In this document: piece after piece, positions 1 to 4,518 of the stretch | Layout of the letters: the number at the start of each line of letters is the position of its first letter | Numbering within the stretch: the stretch's first letter is position 1 | From: CAG-611 sp964487215 | GTDB taxonomy: Bacteria > Bacillota_I > Bacilli_A > RF39 > UBA660 | Assembly: GCA_964487215.1 (NCBI GenBank) | Contig: CAZAPU010000041.1 | Location: forward strand, 1-7,395 | Reading direction: 5' to 3' | Length of the DNA: 7,395 nucleotides | Program-made: the position numbers and the translations under genes | The notes under the pieces: generated by a model | Told to the model about the DNA's origin: nothing | Databases searched by the model: none | Seen by the model: only the letters and a program-made list of their open reading frames with translations

Positions 1-50
1 AGCGAATGCGAGAGTCAAAGTCTCGTGCCTTACCACTTGGCTACGAGGCA
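1..50 (-). tRNA. tRNA-Gln (anticodon UUG), 3' end cut by window start
   Basis: The reverse complement starts TGCCTCGTAGCCAAGTGGTA, which fits the acceptor 5' strand and D-arm of bacterial tRNA-Gln including the typical first base U. The anticodon arm CGAGA-CTTTGAC-TCTCG carries anticodon TTG. The T-arm and the 3' acceptor strand lie outside the window. It is the last visible gene of a four-tRNA minus-strand cluster, eight bases after tRNA-Tyr. Confidence 0.93.
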
Positions 51-58
51 ATAAAACA

Positions 59-142
59 TGGTGGAGGAACATGGATTTGAACCATGGAACCGTTAGGAAC
101 AGATTTACAGTCTGCCGCGTTTGACCACTTCGCTATTCCTCC
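59..142 (-). tRNA. tRNA-Tyr (anticodon GUA)
   Basis: An 84-base class II tRNA with a long variable arm. The acceptor strands GGAGGAA and TTCCTCC pair, followed by discriminator A and an encoded CCA at 61-59. The anticodon loop within CAGACTGTAAATCTG gives GTA. The T-arm contains GGTTCAAATCC. The long variable arm together with GTA distinguishes it from Ser and Leu tRNAs. Confidence 0.97.
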
Positions 143-147
143 ACATA

Positions 148-223
148 TGGTGCCGAAAAAAGGACTTGAACCCTCAACCTACTGATTACAAATCAGTTGC
201 TCTACCAATTGAGCTATTTCGGC
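148..223 (-). tRNA. tRNA-Thr (anticodon UGU)
   Basis: A 76-base class I tRNA. The acceptor GCCGAAA pairs with TTTCGGC, followed by A and an encoded CCA. The D-arm is AGCTCAATTGGTAGAGC, the anticodon stem-loop ACTGA-TTTGTAA-TCAGT gives TGT, and the T-arm has GGTTCAAGTCC. It closely resembles Bacillus tRNA-Thr(UGU) and sits seven bases after tRNA-Val. Confidence 0.97.
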
Positions 224-230
224 ATAAAAA

Positions 231-307
231 TGGTGGGCGATGAGAGACTCGAACTCCCGACCCCTTGCTTGTAAGGCAAGTGCTCTAACCAACTGAGCTA
301 ATCGCCC
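231..307 (-). tRNA. tRNA-Val (anticodon UAC)
   Basis: A 77-base class I tRNA. The acceptor GGGCGAT pairs with ATCGCCC, followed by A and an encoded CCA. The D-arm is AGCTCAGTTGGTTAGAGC, the anticodon stem-loop CTTGC-CTTACAA-GCAAG gives TAC, and the T-arm has GAGTTCGAGTC. It is the first gene of the Val-Thr-Tyr-Gln cluster, about 18 bases after the predicted transcription start. Confidence 0.97.
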
Positions 308-330
308 ATCTAATTCACTAGACGTTTATA

Positions 331-359
331 AATATAATATAATTCCAAGATTTTGTCAA
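331..359 (-). promoter_or_regulatory. sigma-A promoter of the tRNA cluster
   Basis: On the minus strand TTGACA (359-354) is followed after exactly 17 bases by TATATT (336-331). The predicted start is near 325, shortly before tRNA-Val. A perfect consensus -35 with ideal spacing is what a stable-RNA operon needs. Confidence 0.85.
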
Positions 360-376
360 TAAAAAAACCATATTTT

Positions 377-718
377 TTACTTTTTTTTATCATCTATCCA
401 TTTATTTAATGATTCTTTTAAAATACCAAATCCACTACCTACTTCTTTTATATATTCTTTTCTCTTATTATTTATCTTATAATTTAAATTTTTAATACTA
501 AGCTTTATATGACAAGAATCATCATCAACCTCAATTACTCTAGCTTTAATAGTTTCCCCAAGATTAACATAATCATTTACATTTTTTACAAATCCATCAG
601 AAATCTCAGATATGTGAATTAAACCATTATAATAGTCATCTAAAGTAACAAAAACACCATATTTTTCAATTCCTGTAACACTACCAGTAACAACACTACC
701 TACTCTATATTTTGCCAT
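377..718 (-). CDS. yugI: S1-domain RNA-binding regulator, YugI/CvfD (general stress protein 13) type
   Basis: A 113-residue protein with one S1 (OB-fold) RNA-binding domain at about residues 5-78. Its hallmarks are GSVVTGSVTGIEKYGVFV, then GLIHISEIS, and later KARVIEVD. The short C-terminal tail GFGILKESLNKWIDD (96-110) fits the GF...L...L..WI ending that I recall for the YugI/CvfD family, which separates it from polynucleotide phosphorylase or ribosomal protein S1 fragments. Family members are small ribosome-associated or post-transcriptional regulators linked to stress and cold tolerance; that role is family knowledge. The ATG is preceded by AGGTGG at 729-724. The gene diverges from the NifU-like gene and is followed by the tRNA promoter without a convincing terminator. 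Length is close to the usual ~120-130 residues. Confidence 0.85.
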   Translation of the reverse strand: MAKYRVGSVVTGSVTGIEKYGVFVTLDDYYNGLIHISEISDGFVKNVNDYVNLGETIKARVIEVDDDSCHIKLSIKNLNYKINNKRKEYIKEVGSGFGILKESLNKWIDDKKK

Positions 719-735
719 TTATACCACCTATAAAC

Positions 736-764
736 ATTATACAATATAAATTAATATTTTTAAA
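736..764 (-). promoter_or_regulatory. Promoter of the S1-domain gene
   Basis: The minus strand has a perfect TATAAT (741-736) with a weak TTTAAA -35 (764-759) at 17 bases. Only six bases separate the -10 from the AGGTGG ribosome site, so the untranslated leader would be about 11 bases. Confidence 0.65.
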
Positions 765-771
765 CTTAAAC

Positions 772-800
772 TTTACATTATCATTTATTTTAGTTATAAT
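772..800 (+). promoter_or_regulatory. Sigma-A promoter of the NifU-like gene
   Basis: TTTACA (772-777), a 17-base spacer and perfect TATAAT (795-800). The GGTGAT ribosome site begins six bases after the -10, so the predicted transcript starts at or beside its own Shine-Dalgarno sequence, about nine bases before the ATG. Confidence 0.8.
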
Positions 801-815
801 TTTACTGGTGATATT

Positions 816-1043
816 ATGGAAAACAAAGTTAAAGAAATAATTAATGAATTAAGACCTTTTTTAATGAATGATGGTGGAAACATTGAATTTGTTAAATTAG
901 AAGATAACATTGTTTATGTTATACTTCAAGGTGCTTGTGCTGGATGTCCAATGCAAGAAATAACTTTAAAAGATGGTATTGAAAAAACAATTATTAGTAA
1001 AATACCAGAAATTAAAGAAGTAAGAATAATAAATGAAGATTAG
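816..1043 (+). CDS. yutI: NifU-like C-terminal domain Fe-S cluster scaffold protein (YutI/Nfu type)
   Basis: A 75-residue protein consisting only of the NifU C-terminal (Nfu) domain. The N-terminal helix carries LRPFLMNDGGNIEFV (12-26), followed by the cluster-binding CAGCP motif with Cys41 and Cys44. These two cysteines normally bind a [4Fe-4S] cluster at a homodimer interface for delivery to apo-proteins in the cytosol. There is no A-type or IscU-type domain. Bacillus YutI is somewhat longer (about 110 residues) but has the same architecture. The start ATG follows GGTGAT at 807-812. The gene is a single-gene unit between a strong promoter and a hairpin terminator, and it converges on yutH; yutI and yutH are also near each other in Bacillus subtilis. 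The ferredoxin gene, the only other plus-strand gene here, also encodes an Fe-S protein. Confidence 0.92.
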   Translation: MENKVKEIINELRPFLMNDGGNIEFVKLEDNIVYVILQGACAGCPMQEITLKDGIEKTIISKIPEIKEVRIINED

Positions 1044-1060
1044 TAACTAATCTTTTTTTA
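1036..1060. terminator. Bidirectional terminator shared by the NifU-like gene and yutH
   Basis: A perfect 8-bp inverted repeat, AAGATTAG (1036-1043), loop TAA, CTAATCTT (1047-1054), followed on the plus strand by TTTTTATT. The left arm ends with the TAG of the plus gene and the right arm contains the TAG of the minus gene. The U-tract is better for plus-strand transcripts; the minus side continues CATTTATTATT. Confidence 0.8.
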
Positions 1061-1940
1061 TTATCCACTCAATTAAAGGAATATTATATTTTTTATAATA
1101 TTGAAAAAGATAATTTAAATACCTCTCATATATATTATTTTTTCTTATTATTTTATTTATTTCTTCTTCATCAACATTACCTAATATTATTTCCTCATAT
1201 AAATCAAAATAATTAGATGGGAAAAGTGATCTTGAAATAAATTTAATAATATCAGTTCTATTTAAGTTATTTAAAATATTATATAAATTATCCTTTGTCC
1301 AATTATTTTCATATATATAACTTTTTAAATAATCTACAACATCTCTTTCCTTATAATCGATAATTAAATTAAGTGGATTATAAAATGATAATAAATCACA
1401 ATTAACAATAATTCTCTTATGAGATACAAATTTTATATCTTCTTCATTAGCATTATTATAATAACTTATTCCATTTTCCCATATTCCAATATAATAATTT
1501 ATTGATTCATTAATAATTGGATATTTATGATGTAATTGGATAAATTGATATTCAATAAAATCTATCTTATTAGACCAAGAAATATTCCAATGAGATTTAT
1601 CAATTTGTTTATATTTTTCACTAGGTATATAATTAAAATTTATTATATCATTGATTGTAACTAATCTATTATGTATAAAAGGCAATTGCATAAGAATATA
1701 ATAATTTTTTTCATATAAAAATAAAATATTATTTTCTTTTGTTAAAATTATTTTATAAACAGGTACATTATTATTAATCATTTCTATATTTAATTTATAC
1801 ATTTCTTGAGCTTCTTCTATATTTCTATCAAAAAGAGAAACAACATAATTATTATTTTGATATGAAAAATAATAATTATTATTTATTTTTTTTAAATCAT
1901 CTATATATAAATTATAAAAAAAAATTAATGCATTTTTCAT
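1047..1940 (-). CDS. yutH: YutH-like spore coat-associated kinase-fold protein
   Basis: About 297 residues; roughly half are Asn, Ile, Tyr or Lys. I assign it to the YutH/CotS family (aminoglycoside-phosphotransferase-like fold) from ordered landmarks: INYYIGIWENGISYY (from about 147), a HKR element, an NPLNLIIDY segment followed by RDVVDYLKSYI (about 199-209), and LFPSNYFDLYEEI (about 239-251). Bacillus YutH is a spore-coat-associated putative kinase of about 340 residues. The canonical HGD catalytic loop and DFD magnesium site are not recognisable, so this is probably a pseudokinase, as I believe YutH is. An upstream in-frame ATG at 1952 exists, but GAGGGT lies directly before the ATG at 1940, so I use 1940. 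It follows the terminator of the acidic-protein gene and ends in the palindrome shared with the NifU-like gene. Identification is from remembered family patterns, not a search. Confidence 0.72.
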   Translation of the reverse strand: MKNALIFFYNLYIDDLKKINNNYYFSYQNNNYVVSLFDRNIEEAQEMYKLNIEMINNNVPVYKIILTKENNILFLYEKNYYILMQLPFIHNRLVTINDIINFNYIPSEKYKQIDKSHWNISWSNKIDFIEYQFIQLHHKYPIINESINYYIGIWENGISYYNNANEEDIKFVSHKRIIVNCDLLSFYNPLNLIIDYKERDVVDYLKSYIYENNWTKDNLYNILNNLNRTDIIKFISRSLFPSNYFDLYEEIILGNVDEEEINKIIRKNNIYERYLNYLFQYYKKYNIPLIEWIIKKD

Positions 1941-1951
1941 ATATACCCTCA
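1941..1951 (-). promoter_or_regulatory. Ribosome binding site that fixes the yutH start
   Basis: The minus strand reads ATGAGGGTATATATGAAA. GAGGGT is correctly spaced for the second ATG (1940-1938) and overlaps the first ATG (1952-1950), which itself has no Shine-Dalgarno sequence upstream. Confidence 0.7.
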
Positions 1952-1958
1952 TTAATAT

Positions 1959-1987
1959 TTATGAGAAAAATATATTATTTATGTAAA
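1959..1987 (-). promoter_or_regulatory. Possible yutH promoter overlapping the upstream terminator tail
   Basis: TTTACA (1987-1982) lies in the tail of the preceding terminator's U-tract. A weak TCATAA (1964-1959) follows at 17 bases. Without it yutH would depend on read-through. Confidence 0.3.
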
Positions 1988-2010
1988 CAAAAAAGAGCAA
2001 TTATGCTCTT
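1985..2010 (-). terminator. Rho-independent terminator of the DUF1292/acidic-protein unit
   Basis: The minus strand reads AAGAGCA-TAAT-TGCTCTT followed by TTTTGTTT: a 7-bp stem, a 4-base loop and a U-tract. The loop contains the TAA stop codon of the acidic protein, and the stem encodes its last residues. Confidence 0.88.
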
Positions 2011-3089
2011 CCAAATCCTTCTTCAGTTACATCGCTATAGCCATCAATATTTGCAAAGTCATCATATTTTTCAACAATTTTCATTGCATTAACTATAGCA
2101 TCGTCAGCATCATTTAAATCGGGTTTTACTTCTTCGTCATTTTTAATAGAAATTGGTGTTTGTTCTTCCTCTTCTTTCAAATCGAATGGTATTTCAGATC
2201 TTACTTTTTCCATTTGATCTTTTATTGCTTGCTGTTCTTCAATATATTTTTCTTTTAGAGCTTCAACTTCTTTTAAACCTTTTTCTTTAGTTTCTCTTTC
2301 CATTTGTTCTAAGCCATCAACCTGCTTTGCTTTATTTACTGCTTCACTTATTTTATTAATTACTTCTTTTTTTTCTTTTAAAGCAGCTTCGATTTCTTTT
2401 CTTTTTACTTCTTTTGATTCTTTTATTCTTTTTTCTTCTTCTCCAATTGAAGATAACTCGGCTTTCTTTGCTTCGATTTCAGCATCTTTTCCTTTTAATT
2501 CATCCACTCCAATTTCCAGAACTTTTCTTGTTACTGGTCCTTCAGCTTCTTCTAAATCTTTAATATATTTATCTGTTGGATTAGCATTATTCATACTATA
2601 ATCAAAATTTGCTGTTGTTGATGTTAATTTATTTTCCCTATAAGCATTTGGTTGTTCAAAACTATATGTAGGTTCTGCTATTGGTTCTTCCACAACAGGA
2701 ACTTCAACTTCTGGTGCTGTTGATTCCTCAACTACAGGAGTTTCAATTTCTGGTTCTTTTTGTTCTTCTGATAATATTACAGTTTCTTGTTTTGTTTCTT
2801 CTACAACAGGAACTTCAACTTCTGGTTGTTCTACAACATCTTCTACAACAGAAACTTCAACTTCTGGTTCTTTTTCTTCAATTACTTTCTCATCGGATGT
2901 TTTTCCAAGTGCTTTCAATAATCCATGTAGTTTTGGATATTTATCTCTTGATATTGTTAATTTTTCTTTTTTATTTATTGATGTTTTTAATTTTTTTAAA
3001 TTTGCTAGAGCACTAATTGAAGCATCAGTTTTAACTTCATTGCCATCATAAAAATCATCATCTATAGTTATATTATCTATCTTTTCCAT
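2001..3089 (-). CDS. Acidic repeat and coiled-coil protein of unknown function
   Basis: About 362 residues and not recognised. In order: an acidic then lysine-rich N-terminus (1-65, with SRDKYPKLHGLLKALGK near 47-63); four degenerate repeats of consensus PEVEVPVVEE at about 75, 89, 113 and 126; a Ser/Asn/Tyr-rich linker (about 140-172); a long charged helix rich in Glu and Lys, likely coiled coil (about 200-300); and an acidic tail (305-362). No signal peptide, transmembrane segment or catalytic motif is visible, so it is probably a cytoplasmic structural or scaffold protein. It follows the DUF1292 gene with a TAATG overlap if the first ATG (3101) is used. However, GGAGG at 3099-3095 lies 5 bases before the ATG at 3089, which I therefore prefer. 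The pair shares a promoter and a terminator, suggesting a joint function. Orthologues may be restricted to related uncultured lineages. Confidence 0.75.
   Translation of the reverse strand: MEKIDNITIDDDFYDGNEVKTDASISALANLKKLKTSINKKEKLTISRDKYPKLHGLLKALGKTSDEKVIEEKEPEVEVSVVEDVVEQPEVEVPVVEETKQETVILSEEQKEPEIETPVVEESTAPEVEVPVVEEPIAEPTYSFEQPNAYRENKLTSTTANFDYSMNNANPTDKYIKDLEEAEGPVTRKVLEIGVDELKGKDAEIEAKKAELSSIGEEEKRIKESKEVKRKEIEAALKEKKEVINKISEAVNKAKQVDGLEQMERETKEKGLKEVEALKEKYIEEQQAIKDQMEKVRSEIPFDLKEEEEQTPISIKNDEEVKPDLNDADDAIVNAMKIVEKYDDFANIDGYSDVTEEGFGRA
2685..2867 (-). repeat. Four degenerate 30-bp in-frame coding repeats
   Basis: Copies at 2685-2714, 2724-2753, 2796-2825 and 2838-2867, all variants of TTCTTCTACAACAGGAACTT plus CAACTTCTGG on the plus strand. 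Start-to-start distances are 39, 72 and 42, all multiples of three, so the reading frame is preserved. They encode the PEVEVPVVEE-type units of the acidic protein. Copies 1 and 3 are nearly identical, while copy 2 is the most diverged. Confidence 0.9.
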
Positions 3090-3099
3090 ATTATCCTCC
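3090..3099 (-). promoter_or_regulatory. Ribosome binding site that fixes the acidic protein start
   Basis: GGAGG (3099-3095) is placed 5 bases before the ATG at 3089. The upstream ATG at 3101 overlaps this site and has only a weak AAAGAG before it. Confidence 0.75.
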
Positions 3100-3100
3100 A

Positions 3101-3367
3101 TTAACTCTTTGACTCAATAAGTGATCTTAAAGCTTCTTTGATTCTAGTCCACTCTTCATCTGTTCCAACACCAAGGAATTTATATCCTGTGTCATCTTTA
3201 ATTATTTCTGTAATATATATTGTAATATTACCTTCATCATCAGTTTCATTTTTTGTATAAACTACATATCTTTTTTTATTATCATCAAATTGAAATGTAA
3301 TTACTTCTTCTACTTGCTCTGTTGTTCCATCTGGTTTATTTATAGTTAAAATTCTTTTTTCTTCCAT
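3101..3367 (-). CDS. DUF1292 (YrzB-like) small protein
   Basis: An 88-residue acidic protein with the DUF1292 pattern: an N-terminal beta strand RILTINKPDG, then EEVITFQFDDNKKRYVVYT (20-38), an acidic turn, the strand ITIYITEII, a second hairpin YKFLGVGTDEEW, and a final helix IKEALRSLIES. Bacillus YrzB is the best-known member and sits in the yrrL-yrzB group next to alaS; its biochemical function is not established. Here the domain appears in a different place, directly upstream of the acidic repeat protein with stop and start touching, so the two are likely co-translated. This copy may be a paralogue, so I give no symbol. The start is supported by AGGAGG (3381-3376). A nested promoter at 3400-3428 drives the pair. 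Confidence 0.85.
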   Translation of the reverse strand: MEEKRILTINKPDGTTEQVEEVITFQFDDNKKRYVVYTKNETDDEGNITIYITEIIKDDTGYKFLGVGTDEEWTRIKEALRSLIESKS

Positions 3368-3399
3368 TAACTATTCCTCCTATACTCTATCTTAAGAAA

Positions 3400-3428
3400 A
3401 TTGTAACACAAAAAAAGTGCGAATTCAA
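3400..3428 (-). promoter_or_regulatory. Promoter of the DUF1292/acidic-protein unit, nested in the yutD terminator
   Basis: Minus strand TTGAAT (3428-3423), 17-base spacer, TACAAT (3405-3400) preceded by TGT, giving an extended -10. The -35 lies in the terminator loop of yutD and the spacer contains the terminator's right arm and U-tract. The predicted start is near 3393. Confidence 0.7.
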
Positions 3429-3448
3429 CAATTTATTGCACTTTTTTT
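3410..3448 (-). terminator. Terminator of yutD
   Basis: AAAAAAAGTGC (minus strand, 3448-3438), a 17-base loop and GCACTTTTTTT (3420-3410) form an 11-bp stem whose lower seven pairs are A-U and supply the U-tract. The loop includes the TAA stop codon of yutD. The hairpin is symmetric, but no plus-strand gene needs it. Confidence 0.72.
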
Positions 3449-3711
3449 AATAAAAACCATTTGCATCCCACTGCACAGTACTCTTTTATATAGTTTTCAA
3501 GGCTTTTTATATCATTAATTTGATTTCTTTTTTTATTACTTGATTCATAAAATCCTTTTAATCTTATTTTATTGTATGCCATATCACCAAATATGTAATC
3601 ATAATCATTAAAATAATCGGTTATCTTTTCTTCAATTTCTGTGAAATTAAATATTTCATTTTCATCTTTTTCTATTGTATATTCAATATTATTTATCTTA
3701 ACTGTTTTCAT
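3433..3711 (-). CDS. yutD: YutD family protein (DUF1027)
   Basis: A 92-residue cytoplasmic protein, close to the ~100 residues of Bacillus YutD. Family landmarks in order: the N-terminal strand IEYTIEKDENEIFN; YDYIFGDMAYNKIRLKGFY (37-55); and KSLENYIKEYCAVGCKWFLLKK (69-90, read as two motifs) with the paired cysteines Cys79 and Cys83. These match my memory of the YDYIVGDWGYGQLRLKGF and EYCNFGC motifs of YutD. The molecular function of the family is not known to me. The start follows AGGTGA (3721-3716), and a promoter overlaps the end of yunB. In Bacillus, yutD lies a few genes from yunB and yutH, the same neighbours seen here. Confidence 0.88.
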   Translation of the reverse strand: MKTVKINNIEYTIEKDENEIFNFTEIEEKITDYFNDYDYIFGDMAYNKIRLKGFYESSNKKRNQINDIKSLENYIKEYCAVGCKWFLLKKVQ

Positions 3712-3726
3712 TTAATCACCTACTTA

Positions 3727-3756
3727 ATTTTATCATGAAAGTATAAAGTTATTCAA
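3727..3756 (-). promoter_or_regulatory. Promoter of yutD overlapping the yunB stop
   Basis: Minus strand TTGAAT (3756-3751), 18-base spacer, TAAAAT (3732-3727) preceded by TGA (extended -10). The -35 overlaps the last codons and stop of yunB. AGGTGA begins only five bases after the -10. Confidence 0.65.
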
Positions 3757-4474
3757 GTGGTATTGAAAATATATTTGAACTTTTATTTATACCATTTGTT
3801 CCATAGTATTCTGGTATTTTACCATTTATTAATTTATAAGAAATTGGTATCTCATTAGTTATTAATATTTCATCAGTTACTAGAGGTAAAATAACTTTTA
3901 CTGTAATTTCAATAAAAATAAACATTTCTATTATTGCATTATTTATTCCATATTCTTTTACTTTAACATTAACATTAGTTAATAATGAACCTATAATTTG
4001 CATTTTCACAGGTATTTTAGGCCCTAAAGTGTTAAATATTGGATTATTAGCAACAATACCTAAAGGAATATTAAATAATACATTACTATCCTCATTTAAC
4101 TCATCTGAAATATCTAAATTACCATTTTGTAATCTTAATAATTGATATTGTATTTCATTAGTAGCATTATCTAAAAATTCATTTATCATATTTGAATTAT
4201 AATCAACCATTTCAATTTCATTATTACTATTTTTAGTCACATAATATAATTCTTCAGAATTTAATTTACTCAAAGTTTCTTTTGTTACTGCCCCATTTAT
4301 TACTACTGTAGTTAATTTTACTAATTCAGCTTTGGCATAATTTAACAAATATTTATATACATTATTAGTTATATTATAAAAACCAAAAAAAAGTAACATA
4401 AAAATTGTTAATATAATTATCAGTTTTTTATTTTTTGATTGTTTTTTTCGATTTTTTAATTTCATTCTATTCAT
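3749..4474 (-). CDS. yunB: Sporulation protein YunB
   Basis: 241 residues, close to Bacillus YunB (about 250). A Lys/Arg-rich N-terminus (4-17) precedes one transmembrane helix, LIIILTIFMLLFFGFYNI (18-35), so the protein should be anchored with its C-terminal domain outside the membrane. The domain shows the YunB signatures FNIPLGIVANNPIF (134-147), LGPKIPVKMQIIG (150-162), EYGINNAIIEMFIFIEITV (174-192), an ILPLVTDEILITNEIPISY segment and IPEYYG near the C-terminus. In Bacillus, YunB is a membrane protein made in the mother cell and needed for efficient sporulation. No Shine-Dalgarno sequence is visible before ATG 4474 or before the alternative ATG 4465. It lies downstream of a terminator and immediately upstream of yutD, matching the Bacillus yut-yun order. 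Confidence 0.88.
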   Translation of the reverse strand: MNRMKLKNRKKQSKNKKLIIILTIFMLLFFGFYNITNNVYKYLLNYAKAELVKLTTVVINGAVTKETLSKLNSEELYYVTKNSNNEIEMVDYNSNMINEFLDNATNEIQYQLLRLQNGNLDISDELNEDSNVLFNIPLGIVANNPIFNTLGPKIPVKMQIIGSLLTNVNVKVKEYGINNAIIEMFIFIEITVKVILPLVTDEILITNEIPISYKLINGKIPEYYGTNGINKSSNIFSIPLE

Positions 4475-4479
4475 ACTAA

Positions 4480-4485
4480 AATATA
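4480..4485 (-). promoter_or_regulatory. Possible -10 box for a leaderless yunB transcript
   Basis: TATATT (minus strand 4485-4480) is followed by five bases and the ATG at 4474, so a start at the usual distance would fall on the A of the start codon. There is no good -35. Such boxes arise easily by chance in this AT-rich DNA. Confidence 0.25.
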
Positions 4486-4494
4486 TTTTTATTA

Positions 4495-4518
4495 AATAAA
4501 AAAAGCACTATAAAGTGC
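4495..4518 (-). terminator. Rho-independent terminator of the tail-anchored protein gene
   Basis: Minus strand GCACT-TTAT-AGTGC followed by TTTTTTTATTT. The TAG stop codon spans the loop and the start of the right arm. It lies between this gene and yunB, so yunB needs read-through or its own promoter. Confidence 0.83.

Noticed and set aside
361..378. AAAAAAA-CCATA-TTTTTT hairpin as a terminator of the S1-domain gene
   Set aside because: The stem has only A-T pairs and would be too weak; such pairs of runs are expected by chance here.
1047..1940. Genetic code 4 (TGA as Trp)
   Set aside because: Frames are complete under the standard code and the Trp residues are encoded by TGG, which would be unexpected in an AT-rich code-4 genome.
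1862..2092. Plus-strand open frame across the yutH start and the upstream terminator
   Set aside because: It lies antisense to two supported genes and a terminator, lacks a ribosome site, and has low-complexity composition.
2685..2867. CRISPR-like array
   Set aside because: Only four degenerate copies, irregular spacing in multiples of three, inside a coding frame, no cas genes.
2681..3016. Long plus-strand open frame rich in Leu, Gln and Val opposite the acidic protein gene
   Set aside because: It is the antisense shadow of the Glu/Val repeat codons, has no ribosome site, and its residue pattern is the direct complement of the repeats.
3101..3711. The two small genes as a toxin-antitoxin pair
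   Set aside because: They match DUF1292 and YutD, are separated by a terminator and separate promoters, and show no toxin or DNA-binding motif.
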